From the NCBI RefSeq assembly GCF_900113675.1, contig NZ_FOQE01000004.1:1-64000 (forward strand): 64,000 nt of DNA. Direction: 5' to 3'. Under the pieces are notes generated by a model. The model was not told where the DNA came from. It worked only from the letters and a program-made list of their open reading frames with translations, and searched no databases. Positions 55,253 through 64,000 of this stretch are shown piece after piece. Each line of letters starts with the position of its first letter. The stretch's first letter is position 1. A program made the position numbers and the translations under genes. This DNA comes from Pisciglobus halotolerans. GTDB lineage: Bacteria > Bacillota > Bacilli > Lactobacillales > Carnobacteriaceae.

Positions 55253-55352
55253 TCTGCTTTCAAAGCTTCTCAGTATCTCCTCGCATGTATCTCATGCGGG
55301 AAGTAAGTGGGAGGTTAAACCGTTACAACCACATTCAAGGAGGAAATAAATC

Positions 55353-56042
55353 ATGGCTAAAAAAAGCAAAAAGTATTTAGCTGCTTTAGAAAAAGTAGAT
55401 AGCTCAAAAGCTTATTCAGTAGAAGAAGCTGTAGCTTTGATCAAAGAAATCAGTTATGCAAACTTTGATGCAACTGTTGAAGTTGCTTATCGTTTAGGCG
55501 TTGACCCTAAAAAAGCTGACCAACAAATTCGTGGTGCAGTTGTTCTTCCAAACGGAACAGGGAAAACACAAAAAGTTTTAGTTTTTGCTAGAGGTCCTAA
55601 AGCGACTGAAGCAGAAGAAGCAGGCGCAGATTACGTTGGTGATTCTGACTTGGTTCAAAAAATCAATGGTGGATGGATGGACTTCGACGTTGTCGTTGCA
55701 ACTCCAGACATGATGGGTGAAGTTGGTCGTCTTGGACGTGTCCTTGGACCTAAAGGTTTAATGCCAAACCCTAAAACAGGTACAGTTACAATGGATGTAA
55801 CAAAAGCTGTTAACGAAATCAAAGCTGGTAAAGTAACTTACCGTGTGGACAAACAAAGTAATTTGCATGCTCCAATCGGAAAAGTTTCTTTTGACGCAGA
55901 AAAATTAGTTGAAAACTTCAAAACAATGCAAGACACTGTAATGAAGGCTAAACCTTCAACTTCTAAAGGTATCTACATCAAAAACTTGTCCATCACTTCA
56001 ACATTTGGACCTGGCGTGAAAGTAGATCCATCTAGTTTCTAA
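55353..56042 (+). CDS. rplA: 50S ribosomal protein L1
   Basis: This 229-aa protein has the signatures [39 protein letters not shown] and [25 protein letters not shown] lies before ATG 55353. In many bacteria L1 represses its own rplKA message; no specific site was identified here. Confidence 0.98.
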   Translation: MAKKSKKYLAALEKVDSSKAYSVEEAVALIKEISYANFDATVEVAYRLGVDPKKADQQIRGAVVLPNGTGKTQKVLVFARGPKATEAEEAGADYVGDSDLVQKINGGWMDFDVVVATPDMMGEVGRLGRVLGPKGLMPNPKTGTVTMDVTKAVNEIKAGKVTYRVDKQSNLHAPIGKVSFDAEKLVENFKTMQDTVMKAKPSTSKGIYIKNLSITSTFGPGVKVDPSSF

Positions 56043-56059
56043 TTTAACATAAAAAAATG

Positions 56060-56104
56060 CTTGACCTGGAAGAGGATAACTGATACACTCTTCTAGGTTA
56101 AGTC
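56060..56104 (+). promoter_or_regulatory. rplJL promoter overlapping a hairpin
   Basis: TTGACC (56061-56066) -17- TACACT (56084-56089) reads as a promoter. The same bases form a long hairpin (CTTGACCTGGAAGA with TCTTCTAGGTTAAG, GU pairs) that would appear in rplA readthrough RNA. Confidence 0.6.
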
Positions 56105-56111
56105 AATAGAA

Positions 56112-56219
56112 TTAACTTATTACCGAAGACAGCAGGTGGCGCAGCCTTAATGTCCTGCCGAGGATGATATGTTCGCATACACACTCTCTCTATGTCTAAG
56201 GTGACATGGGGTTTTTTTA
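56112..56219 (+). ncRNA. Ribosomal protein L10 leader
   Basis: The region between rplA and rplJ carries the L10 leader pattern: 'gcaggtggcgcagccttaatg' with 'cctgccgaggatgatatgt', then a terminator (ATGTC/GACAT followed by ggggttttttt). L10(L12)4 binding to this leader would terminate rplJL transcription. Confidence 0.85.
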
Positions 56220-56273
56220 TTTTTTAAAAGAAAATAGGAAATTCCAGCCAAATGATCAGGAGGTGAAACGTCA

Positions 56274-56774
56274 ATGAGTGAAGCAGCAATTGCTAAGAAA
56301 CAAGTACTAGTTGAAAAAGCAGCAGATAGCTTTAAAGAAGCAGTATCCGTTGTTGTGGTTGACTACCGTGGATTAACGGTTGAAGAAGTAACTGAATTAC
56401 GTAAACAATTACGTGATGCAGGAATTTCAATGAAAGTCATCAAAAACACGATCCTGTCTCGTGCAGCTAAAGCAGCTGGTATCGAAGGTATGGACGATGT
56501 ATTCAAAGGACCTACAGCCGTAGCGTTCAGTAAAGAAGATGTCGTTGCACCAGCTAAGATTATTGCAGACTTTGCAAAAAATGCAGAAGCTTTAGAAATC
56601 AAAGGCGGCGTTATTGAAGGTAAAGTATCTTCAGTCGATGAAATCCAAGCTATCGCAAAACTACCAAACCGCGAAGGATTGCTTTCTATGCTGTTATCAG
56701 TACTTCAAGCTCCTGTCCGCAACACTGCACTTGCAGTCAAAGCTGTGGCAGACCAAAAAGAAGAAGTTGCTTAA
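56274..56774 (+). CDS. rplJ: 50S ribosomal protein L10
   Basis: This 166-aa protein has [21 protein letters not shown] and [11 protein letters not shown], with a C-terminal helix for L7/L12 dimers. AGGAGGTG lies before ATG 56274. Autoregulation through the preceding leader is expected. Confidence 0.97.
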   Translation: MSEAAIAKKQVLVEKAADSFKEAVSVVVVDYRGLTVEEVTELRKQLRDAGISMKVIKNTILSRAAKAAGIEGMDDVFKGPTAVAFSKEDVVAPAKIIADFAKNAEALEIKGGVIEGKVSSVDEIQAIAKLPNREGLLSMLLSVLQAPVRNTALAVKAVADQKEEVA

Positions 56775-56851
56775 TTAAAGCGAACTTCTATCAAGCACCA
56801 AAAGCAAGTTAAAATAAAAAAAAGAATAGAACATAATGGAGGAAACAAACA

Positions 56852-57220
56852 ATGGCATTAAACATTGAACAAATCGTTGCTGATTTAAAAGAATCAACAG
56901 TATTAGAATTAAACGACTTAGTAAAAGCAATTGAAGAAGAATTTGGCGTAACTGCAGCTGCTCCTGTAGCTGTAGCAGGTGGCGCTGGTGAAGCTGCTGC
57001 TGAAGAACAAACAGAATTCACAGTAGAATTGACTTCTGCTGGTTCAGCTAAAATCAAAGTTATCAAAGTTGTTCGTGAAGCTACTGGCTTAGGCTTGAAA
57101 GAAGCTAAAGCATTAGTTGACGAAGCTCCAAAACCAATCAAAGAAAATGTTTCTAAAGAAGAAGCAGAAGAATTGAAAGCTAAAATCGAAGAAGTTGGCG
57201 GAGCTGTAGAAGTTAAATAA
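56852..57220 (+). CDS. rplL: 50S ribosomal protein L7/L12
   Basis: This 122-aa protein has an N-terminal dimerisation segment ([28 protein letters not shown]), an Ala/Gly/Val hinge (residues 38-55) and the factor-binding C-terminal domain ([32 protein letters not shown]). GGAGG lies before the ATG. Confidence 0.98.
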   Translation: MALNIEQIVADLKESTVLELNDLVKAIEEEFGVTAAAPVAVAGGAGEAAAEEQTEFTVELTSAGSAKIKVIKVVREATGLGLKEAKALVDEAPKPIKENVSKEEAEELKAKIEEVGGAVEVK

Positions 57221-57242
57221 TTTCTCAAGGACGTTTAACGAT

Positions 57243-57283
57243 AAAGGGGTATGGGTCAGCAATGGCACATATCCCTTTTTTTC
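57243..57283 (+). terminator. Terminator after rplL
   Basis: AAAGGGGTATG pairs with CATATCCCTTT, followed by TTTT. Confidence 0.88.
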
Positions 57284-57489
57284 AGTTCTTATGTTATGAT
57301 TTTTGGTGAAGGTTCCAAAAGAAAGTTCATAGCAGCTTTTTAAAATATTCTATCAACATTAAATATAGAATGCTTCAATTCTTGGTTGATGAGTGACCAG
57401 CTGGAAGGAGACGAAGCACTTCTTGCAGAAATAAATTGCCAACCGATGAAAGCTGCGTTCAAAGAGACCAAAAAGAAAGGAAGGAACTT

Positions 57490-58131
57490 ATGGCAGATCA
57501 TTATTATACAAATAAGCCTCATGCAGAGAGCGACGAGTCAACATGGACATATACCTTATTGGGGCAGACTTTTCGTTTTACGAGTGATACAGGTGTATTT
57601 TCTAAGCGTACGATTGACTTTGGTTCACGGCTGCTGATCGAGACGATGGATTTCTCATCTTTGCCGTCTGGAAATTTGCTGGATGTAGGTTGTGGCTATG
57701 GACCAATCGGGTTAGCTTTTGCAAAAACTGAACCAGCTAGAGAAGTGGAGATGGTTGATGTTAACGAACGGGCAGTTGCATTGGCTCGGAAAAATGCTGC
57801 CCAAAATGAGATCAACAATGTGAACATCCATGTTTCCAATATATATGAAGCCGTTGAAGGGAAAAAACTAGCAGCTGTTGTCAGCAACCCGCCTATTCGT
57901 GCTGGAAAAAAAGTAGTACATGAGATCTTGACGGGATCTTATCCGCTCCTAGCAGAAAGCGGTGTGTTAGTTATTGTGATCCAAAAGAAACAAGGCGCAC
58001 CAAGCGCACAAAAAAAGATGGCAGAAACCTTTGGAAATGTCGAGATTGTTGAAAAAGATAAAGGCTACTGGATCCTAAAAAGCGTGAAAATTACAGGATG
58101 TGAAGAAACGCGGTTAGAAAACGAAGACTGA
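57490..58131 (+). CDS. rsmC: 16S rRNA guanine methyltransferase RsmC-like (YbxB)
   Basis: This 213-aa class I methyltransferase has SAM motif LLDVGCGYGPIGLAFAK and the catalytic SNPPIRAGKK; YTLLGQTFRFTSDTGVFSK is typical of the short Gram-positive form. ATG 57490 follows GAAAGGAAGG; an in-frame upstream start at 57436 lacks support. The last roughly 12 residues (GCEETRLENED) and the stop codon are encoded by the interspersed element at 58095-58163, so the native C terminus has been replaced or extended. Confidence 0.9.
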   Translation: MADHYYTNKPHAESDESTWTYTLLGQTFRFTSDTGVFSKRTIDFGSRLLIETMDFSSLPSGNLLDVGCGYGPIGLAFAKTEPAREVEMVDVNERAVALARKNAAQNEINNVNIHVSNIYEAVEGKKLAAVVSNPPIRAGKKVVHEILTGSYPLLAESGVLVIVIQKKQGAPSAQKKMAETFGNVEIVEKDKGYWILKSVKITGCEETRLENED

Positions 58132-58163
58132 CGTAATCCTGACGCAAACAGCCCAGCAAAGAA
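58095..58163 (+). repeat. Interspersed element, copy 2 (rsmC 3' end)
   Basis: Matches 22349-22418 (T-box leader) at about 58 of 70 positions. It begins within the rsmC coding sequence and supplies its stop. Confidence 0.8.
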
Positions 58164-58214
58164 GAAACACATACTCGTCAGCAGTATGGGTACCAAATAA
58201 AACATAAAAGCCTC

Positions 58215-58370
58215 TTTATGCCACACTCAGAAGCAGAAACGAGTTCGAGTACGAGATAAGAGACCGTTTATGCCACACTCAGAAGCAACATTAGGCTGGA
58301 GTATGTGATAAGAGATGTTTTTGGCACTTATAAGAATAACGCAAGCAACTCAGTGCAGCGGGTGTGCGGC
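58215..58370 (+). repeat. 52-bp repeat array 4
   Basis: Units begin at 58215 and 58267 (tttatgccacactcagaagc), 52 bp apart, with a decayed third from about 58319. The units share AAACGAGTTCGAG- and GAGTATGTGATAA-like stretches with arrays 2 and 3. Confidence 0.75.
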
Positions 58371-58750
58371 TGTTACAAGTTCTCGGGAACAGCTCAACGC
58401 TAAAGGAAGCGGAGAAAGCTTGCGAAACCAAAGCTATTGTTCGGTTCGGCAGAAAAATGCCATTGTTCTTTACGTTGGGTGAATGTTTTATGACACTCGC
58501 TAAAGTAGTATGTCTAAATAAGCAGGTGTATGTTTCCCAAACGCTTGCAGAAACAGCGGGTCAAGTGAACTTCTGCAGAACAAAGTGCAATACCGTTCGA
58601 AGAGGTTCATACCTCACCGGTGAAAAGCAATTTGTTTGTCCTGCAAATAGGACCGTTTGTTAAAAGAAGATGAAAATAAAAAAGATAGTCGGCATCAATG
58701 CAAAGTTTTTTTGCTAACGACTCATTGACACGATTTAGGTGAATTTTAGG
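58371..58750 (+). other. Unassigned spacer upstream of the rpoB promoter
   Basis: Contains an ACAGCTCAAC-gctaaaGGAAGCGGAG module (58389) like those at 22.5 and 62.7 kb. A 99-codon frame here lacks a ribosome binding site, is Cys-rich and runs across repeat sequence, so I do not call it a gene. Confidence 0.45.
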
Positions 58751-58752
58751 TG

Positions 58753-58781
58753 TTGACTTTCTTCTTTAATTCGTTTAAAAT
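58753..58781 (+). promoter_or_regulatory. rpoB promoter
   Basis: TTGACT (58753-58758), a 17-bp spacer and TAAAAT (58776-58781) leave a leader of about 240 bases before rpoB. Confidence 0.7.
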
Positions 58782-59029
58782 AATTTAATGCAATAGTATC
58801 GATAGTTACGGCATTTTTGAGTTGAAATATTGTCCAATTCTTAATGCTAAAAGGAAAAACAAAAGAAACAGTGATTTTTTTCGAAAAAGTTCACAGTCTT
58901 TTGGTTTTTTTTTGGTCTAAAATTCAGTTTATCTGTTATTTGTTACTGCATTTTCGTAATTGTAACAGAAATGTAATGTTTTTTAGACGGGCTAAAAAGA
59001 TACTAAAAATCATTTGAGGGGTGAACAGG

Positions 59030-62000
59030 TTGGCAGGCCATTTAGTAAATTACGGAAAACACCGTACGCGTAGAAGTTATGCACGAATCAATGAAGTATT
59101 AGAGCTGCCTAATTTGATTGAGATTCAAACAGATTCTTATCAATGGTTTTTAGATGAAGGATTGCGCGAAATGTTCAAAGACATTTCCCCAATCGAAGAT
59201 TTTGCCGGAAACTTGTCTTTGGAATTTTTAGATTACACACTACAAGAACCTAAATATACATTAGAAGAAGCACGTGCACATGATGCAAACTATTCTGCAC
59301 CAATGTATGTGAAATTGCGCTTGATCAATAAAGAAACAGGAGAAGTCAAAGACCAAGAAGTCTTCTTTGGCGACTTTCCATTAATGACTGAAATGGGTAC
59401 ATTTGTCATCAATGGTGCTGAACGTGTTATCGTTTCTCAATTGGTCCGTTCACCTGGTGTTTATTTCCACCAAAAAGTAGATAAAAATGGCCGTGAAGGT
59501 TTTGGTTCAACGTTGATCCCGAACCGCGGAGCATGGTTGGAATTTGAAACAGATGCTAAAAATGTTTCATATGTCCGTATTGACCGTACACGTAAAATCC
59601 CATTGAGTGTCTTGGTTCGGGCAATCGGTTTTGGCTCAGATGACCAAATTTTGGAAATCTTGGGAGAAAATGAATCTTTACGTTTAACATTAGAGAAAGA
59701 CTTGCACAAAAACGCAAGCGACTCACGCGTAGAAGAAGCCCTAAAAGATGTATACGAACGATTGCGTCCTGGCGAACCTAAAACAGCTGACAGCTCAAGA
59801 AGCTTGCTAACTGCTCGTTTCTTCGATCCAAAACGTTATGATTTGGCTGCTGTAGGACGTTACAAAGTCAACAAAAAATTAAGCTTGAAAACACGTTTGT
59901 TCAACCAAACGATCGCTGAAACTTTAGTAGATCCTGAAACAGGGGAGATCATTGTTGAAGCTGGCACATTGTTGGATCGTAAACAAATGGATAAATTGGA
60001 CCCTTACTTGGATAACGGCATCAATAATGTCACGTACTACCCAAGTGAAGATGGTGTTACACCAGAACCAATCACTTTACAATCTGTTAAGGTATTTTCA
60101 AAAGTAGACGCAGAACGTGTGATCAATATGATCGGCAATGGAAACGTCTCTGAAGATTACAAACACATCACACCTGCAGATATCTTAGCTGCAATGAGCT
60201 ACTTCTTTAACTTGCAAGAAGGGATCGGCAATGTTGATGATATCGACCACTTAGGTAACCGTCGTATCCGCTCTGTTGGTGAATTGCTGCAAAACCAATT
60301 CCGAATCGGTTTGTCTCGGATGGAACGTGTGGTTCGTGAACGGATGTCTATCCAAGATATGGCGACAATGACGCCGCAACAACTGATCAATATTCGTCCA
60401 GTTGTAGCTGCAATCAAAGAATTCTTTGGTTCTTCTCAATTGTCTCAATTTATGGACCAAACGAATCCGCTAGGCGAATTGACGCACAAACGTCGGTTAT
60501 CTGCTTTAGGACCCGGTGGTTTGACAAGAGACCGTGCCGGTTATGAAGTACGGGACGTTCACTATTCTCACTATGGCCGTATGTGTCCGATCGAAACACC
60601 TGAAGGACCGAATATCGGGCTGATCAACAGCTTATCTAGTTATGCAAAAGTAAATAAATTTGGTTTTATTGAAACACCTTATCGTCGTGTTGACCGCGAA
60701 TCACACAAAGTTACAGATGTCATCGACTACCTAACTGCTGATGAAGAAGACAACTATGTGATCGCACAAGCGAATGCGCCATTAAATGAGGACAGTACCT
60801 TTGCAAATGACACCGTATTGGCTCGTTATGTCGATGAAAACTTAGAAGTAGCGATCGACCGCATTGACTACATGGACGTTTCTCCTAAACAAGTAGTTGC
60901 TGTCGCAACAGCATGTATTCCTTTCTTAGAAAATGACGACTCCAACCGTGCGTTGATGGGTGCGAACATGCAACGTCAAGCTGTACCGTTGATCAATCCT
61001 GATGCACCTTATGTTGGAACAGGTATGGAACACGTAACAGCAAAAGACTCTGGAGCTGCTTTGACTTGTAAGAATAGCGGTGTCGTCGAGTTTGTAGATG
61101 CCAAAGAAATTCGCGTCCGTCAAGACAACGGTGCGTTAGACAAATATTCTGTTATCAAATTCCAACGTTCAAATGCTGGTATGTGCTACAACCAACGTCC
61201 GATCGTTGCTGCAGGAGACCGCGTTGACAAAGGCGAAATCTTAGCAGATGGACCTTCTATGGACCAAGGCGAGTTGGCTTTAGGCCAAAACCCAGTAGTT
61301 GCGTTTATGACATGGGAAGGGTACAACTTTGAAGATGCGGTCATCATGAGTGAACGCTTAGTCAAAGATGATGTTTATACTTCTATTCACATTGAAGAAT
61401 TTGAATCTGAAGCACGTGATACAAAACTTGGACCTGAAGAAATCACGCGTGAAATTCCAAACGTCGGTGAAGATGCCTTGAAGAACCTTGATGAGAGAGG
61501 CATTATCCACATTGGAGCTGAAGTTAAAGACGGCGATTTGCTTGTTGGTAAAGTCACTCCTAAAGGTGTTACAGAATTATCTGCTGAAGAACGTCTGTTA
61601 CATGCTATCTTTGGAGAAAAAGCTCGTGAAGTTCGTGATACTTCTCTTCGTGTGCCACATGGCGGCGGCGGAACAGTACACGATGTAAAAATCTTTACAC
61701 GCGAAGCTGGCGATGAATTATCTCCAGGCGTAAATATGTTGGTTCGTGTTTATATTGCTCAAAAACGTAAAATCAACGTTGGGGATAAAATGGCTGGACG
61801 TCACGGAAACAAAGGGGTCGTTTCTTTGATCCTTCCAGAAGAAGACATGCCATTCTTACCTGATGGTACACCAATCGATATCATGTTGAACCCATTAGGG
61901 GTACCATCTCGGATGAATATCGGACAAGTTATTGAAACACACATGGGTATGGCTGCTCGTAACCTTGGCATCCGCATTGCTACGCCAGTATTTGACGGAG

Positions 62001-62593
62001 CACGCGAAGAAGATGTTTGGGATACGGTAAAAGAAGCAGGAATGGCTGCAGATGCGAAAACAGTCATTTATGACGGACGTACTGGTGAACCATTTGACAA
62101 CCGTGTAACAGTTGGGGTCATGTACATGATCAAACTGGCTCACATGGTCGATGACAAATTGCATGCTCGTTCAATTGGACCTTACTCATTGGTTACACAA
62201 CAACCACTTGGAGGTAAAGCTCAATTTGGTGGACAACGTTTTGGAGAAATGGAAGTTTGGGCACTGGAAGCTTACGGTGCTGCATATACCTTGCAAGAAA
62301 TTTTAACGTACAAATCAGATGACGTGGTTGGCCGTGTGAAAACTTATGAAGCAATCGTCAAAGGCGAACCAATCCCAACACCAGGTGTACCTGAATCCTT
62401 CCGAGTATTAGTGAAAGAATTGCAATCACTTGGACTGGATATGAAAGTATTGGATGCAAACGACGAAGAAATCGAATTGCGTGACATGGATGACGACGAA
62501 GAAGCACCAGTAGACGCACTGAAAAAATTCGCTGAAGCACAAGCGGCAAAAGAAGAAGCAGAAGCACAAGCAGCAGAAACCACAGAAGAATAG
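59030..62593 (+). CDS. rpoB: DNA-directed RNA polymerase subunit beta
   Basis: In this 1187-aa protein, TTG 59030 follows GAGGGG by 8 bases and gives [17 protein letters not shown], as in relatives; the GTG at 59021 overlaps the ribosome binding site. Visible blocks include [12 protein letters not shown], the rifampicin region [29 protein letters not shown] with wild-type residues, [29 protein letters not shown] and [24 protein letters not shown]. The acidic/Ala-rich tail (residues from about 1150) is variable in the family. The TAG stop lies at the edge of a 125-bp repeat. Confidence 0.98.
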   Translation: MAGHLVNYGKHRTRRSYARINEVLELPNLIEIQTDSYQWFLDEGLREMFKDISPIEDFAGNLSLEFLDYTLQEPKYTLEEARAHDANYSAPMYVKLRLINKETGEVKDQEVFFGDFPLMTEMGTFVINGAERVIVSQLVRSPGVYFHQKVDKNGREGFGSTLIPNRGAWLEFETDAKNVSYVRIDRTRKIPLSVLVRAIGFGSDDQILEILGENESLRLTLEKDLHKNASDSRVEEALKDVYERLRPGEPKTADSSRSLLTARFFDPKRYDLAAVGRYKVNKKLSLKTRLFNQTIAETLVDPETGEIIVEAGTLLDRKQMDKLDPYLDNGINNVTYYPSEDGVTPEPITLQSVKVFSKVDAERVINMIGNGNVSEDYKHITPADILAAMSYFFNLQEGIGNVDDIDHLGNRRIRSVGELLQNQFRIGLSRMERVVRERMSIQDMATMTPQQLINIRPVVAAIKEFFGSSQLSQFMDQTNPLGELTHKRRLSALGPGGLTRDRAGYEVRDVHYSHYGRMCPIETPEGPNIGLINSLSSYAKVNKFGFIETPYRRVDRESHKVTDVIDYLTADEEDNYVIAQANAPLNEDSTFANDTVLARYVDENLEVAIDRIDYMDVSPKQVVAVATACIPFLENDDSNRALMGANMQRQAVPLINPDAPYVGTGMEHVTAKDSGAALTCKNSGVVEFVDAKEIRVRQDNGALDKYSVIKFQRSNAGMCYNQRPIVAAGDRVDKGEILADGPSMDQGELALGQNPVVAFMTWEGYNFEDAVIMSERLVKDDVYTSIHIEEFESEARDTKLGPEEITREIPNVGEDALKNLDERGIIHIGAEVKDGDLLVGKVTPKGVTELSAEERLLHAIFGEKAREVRDTSLRVPHGGGGTVHDVKIFTREAGDELSPGVNMLVRVYIAQKRKINVGDKMAGRHGNKGVVSLILPEEDMPFLPDGTPIDIMLNPLGVPSRMNIGQVIETHMGMAARNLGIRIATPVFDGAREEDVWDTVKEAGMAADAKTVIYDGRTGEPFDNRVTVGVMYMIKLAHMVDDKLHARSIGPYSLVTQQPLGGKAQFGGQRFGEMEVWALEAYGAAYTLQEILTYKSDDVVGRVKTYEAIVKGEPIPTPGVPESFRVLVKELQSLGLDMKVLDANDEEIELRDMDDDEEAPVDALKKFAEAQAAKEEAEAQAAETTEE

Positions 62594-62843
62594 GATGCGG
62601 AGCGAGGTCGATAGAGGCGACAGGAAAATGAAAAAGCGCGGCGCAGAGCACCCCGCGCATGCGAGCGACTTTTGAATTTTACCCGAGACTCTACCTCGCG
62701 CAGCTCAACTAAGAATAGGATGCGGAGCGAGGTCGATAGGGGCGACAGGAAAATGAAAAAGCGAGGCGCAGAGCATCCCGCGCATGCGAGCGACTTTTGA
62801 ATTTTACCCGAGCCACTACCTCGCGCAGCTTACCTACAATTCA
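62594..62843 (+). repeat. Tandem pair of 125-bp palindromic elements between rpoB and rpoC
   Basis: Copies begin GATGCGGAGCGAGG at 62594 and 62719, so the period is 125 bp; they are nearly identical. Each is a nested palindrome: outer GCGAGGT/ACCTCGC, middle AAAATGAAAAAG/CTTTTGAATTTT, inner GCGCGG/CCGCGC. Each ends in GCAGCTCAAC (second copy decayed). Both copies are preceded by AAGAATAG, which in the first is the rpoB stop. Confidence 0.92.
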
Positions 62844-63053
62844 GAGTGAAAAAGTAAAACCGTTATCGGAATCACTGTTGCCATTTCGGCAAAGTGTATT
62901 CTGTCTCTAAGCAATCGAAATCGTAAGAGTCATGATAACGCGGAGCGCCACAAGTTTGTTGTGGTGCTGTCCGTTTGATAAAAAATGAAAAAGAAGCAAG
63001 AACCAACATGAGCAGTTAGGGCAGCTCAACAATAATAAAGGGAGGTACGCCCC
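62844..63053 (+). other. Rest of the rpoB-rpoC spacer
   Basis: Hairpins TTGCC/GGCAA (about 62879) and GCGCCACAA/TTGTGGTGC (about 62946), then a third GCAGCTCAAC module (63021-63030) just before the rpoC ribosome binding site. The whole 460-base gap is far longer than the usual rpoB-rpoC spacing. Confidence 0.6.
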
Positions 63054-64000
63054 TTGATAGATGTTAACAATTTTGAAAGTATGCAAATAGGTCTGGCTTC
63101 TCCGGACAAGATTCGCAGTTGGTCATATGGCGAAGTAAAAAAACCTGAAACGATCAACTACCGTACATTAAAACCAGAACGCGACGGCCTATTCTGTGAA
63201 CGTATCTTTGGGCCAACAAAAGATTGGGAATGTGCCTGCGGAAAGTATAAACGGATCCGTTACAAAGGAATCGTCTGCGACCGTTGTGGCGTAGAAGTAA
63301 CACGTTCAAAAGTTCGTCGGGAACGTATGGGACACATTGAATTGGCAGCTCCTGTTACACACATTTGGTACTTCAAAGGTATTCCTAGCCGAATGGGATT
63401 GATTTTGGACATGAGCCCTCGTGCATTAGAAGAAGTTATTTACTTTGCTTCTTATGTTGTCATCGAACCAGGCAACACGCCTCTTGAAAAGAAACAATTA
63501 CTTTCTGAAAGAGAATACCGTGAAAAACGTGCTCAATACGGCAACGAGTTTAAAGCTGAAATGGGTGCAGAAGCCATTAAACAGTTATTAAACGACGTAA
63601 AATTAGATAAAGAAATCGATGTTTTGAAAGAAGAATTGGCAACGGCAACTGGTCAAAAACGGACCCGTGCTGTTCGTCGTTTGGACATTCTAGAAGCTTT
63701 CAAATCTTCAGGCAATGAACCTTCATGGATGGTCATGGATGTCGTTCCTGTTATCCCTCCTGAAATCCGTCCAATGGTTCAATTAGAAGGCGGACGTTTC
63801 GCAACGAGTGACTTGAATGATCTGTATCGTCGAGTGATCAACCGGAATAACCGTTTGAAACGCTTGTTAGACCTAAATGCACCTCATATTATTGTGCAAA
63901 ATGAAAAACGGATGCTGCAAGAAGCTGTTGATGCGTTGATCGACAATGGCCGTCGCGGTCGCCCCGTTACTGGACCAGGTAACCGTCCTTTGAAATCCTT
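63054..64000 (+). CDS. rpoC: DNA-directed RNA polymerase subunit beta' (partial, 5' part)
   Basis: About 315 N-terminal residues are present and the gene runs off the window. TTG 63054 follows GGGAGG by 8 bases. The start [37 protein letters not shown] is typical. The zinc-binding CACGKY and CDRCGVEVT and [16 protein letters not shown] follow. It is separated from rpoB by the duplicated palindromic element. Confidence 0.97.
   Translation, partial: MIDVNNFESMQIGLASPDKIRSWSYGEVKKPETINYRTLKPERDGLFCERIFGPTKDWECACGKYKRIRYKGIVCDRCGVEVTRSKVRRERMGHIELAAPVTHIWYFKGIPSRMGLILDMSPRALEEVIYFASYVVIEPGNTPLEKKQLLSEREYREKRAQYGNEFKAEMGAEAIKQLLNDVKLDKEIDVLKEELATATGQKRTRAVRRLDILEAFKSSGNEPSWMVMDVVPVIPPEIRPMVQLEGGRFATSDLNDLYRRVINRNNRLKRLLDLNAPHIIVQNEKRMLQEAVDALIDNGRRGRPVTGPGNRPLKS

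Noticed and set aside
58364-58663. A 99-codon plus-strand ORF
   Set aside because: It has no ribosome binding site, an odd Cys-rich composition and overlaps interspersed repeat modules.

Overview
The window reads as chromosome of a low-GC Gram-positive lactic-acid bacterium (Lactobacillales; a Carnobacteriaceae/Enterococcaceae type organism is my inference). The reasons are the Shine-Dalgarno and sigma-A promoter style, frequent TTG/GTG starts, the gene order radA-yacL-ispD-gltX-cysE-cysS-mrnC-rlmB-rae1-(nrdDG)-sigH ... rpmG-secE-nusG ... rplKAJL-rsmC-rpoB-rpoC, and a Pbp5-like class B penicillin-binding protein. There is no plasmid replication, phage or conjugation module. It looks like a core-genome region with metabolic insertions.

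Layout. 1-364: end of an rRNA operon (23S tail, 5S, terminator). 409-1718: ogt and an RpiR-type regulator. 1847-4795: alpha-glucoside PTS (EIICB) plus 6-phospho-alpha-glucosidase, a glv-type locus. 4927-7368: gnd-gntK. 7510-9537: Pbp5-like PBP. 9901-11275: a YczE/YitT-type membrane protein and a gene with an in-frame stop. 11460-15902 (minus): the shared sugar-ABC ATPase MsmK under a promoter with an embedded cre site, a medium-chain reductase and asparagine synthase. 16319-27388: the dut-radA...rae1 information-processing run, interrupted by a 1.1-kb intergenic region that holds a Cys T-box and repeats. 27857-30584: anaerobic nucleotide reductase nrdDG. 31637-32236: sigH-like factor.

32475-50080 is a large metabolic block inserted between sigH and rpmG, which normally sit together. 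It contains lactate oxidase and lactate permease, a sugar ABC importer (binding protein plus two permeases, no ATPase), a heterodimeric ABC exporter, and a flavin-based extracellular electron transfer (FLEET) locus: Gx-type membrane protein, dmkB, ndh2, a one-domain flavinylated lipoprotein, apbE and dmkA. Working together, lactate oxidation and glycolysis would supply NADH; Ndh2 would pass electrons to demethylmenaquinone (DmkA/DmkB) and on to the ApbE-flavinylated surface lipoprotein. cre-like sites lie at msmK, lctO, lctP and the ABC binding-protein gene, so the block looks CcpA-controlled. Rex-like half sites lie in the ndh2/lipoprotein divergent promoter.

50485-64000: a metallophosphoesterase, a decayed TnpB fossil, rpmG-secE-nusG, an NRDE protein, a membrane protein, ribosomal proteins L11-L1-L10-L7/L12, rsmC, rpoB and the start of rpoC.

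The least explained material is intergenic. Four arrays built on the same 52-bp period lie at about 22.7, 26.5, 30.7 and 58.2 kb; two are inverted copies of one family flanking cysE-nrdG. A second family of palindromic elements (GGATGCGGAG / GCAGCTCAAC modules) sits inside the Cys T-box leader, forms the end of rsmC, and is tandemly duplicated between rpoB and rpoC.
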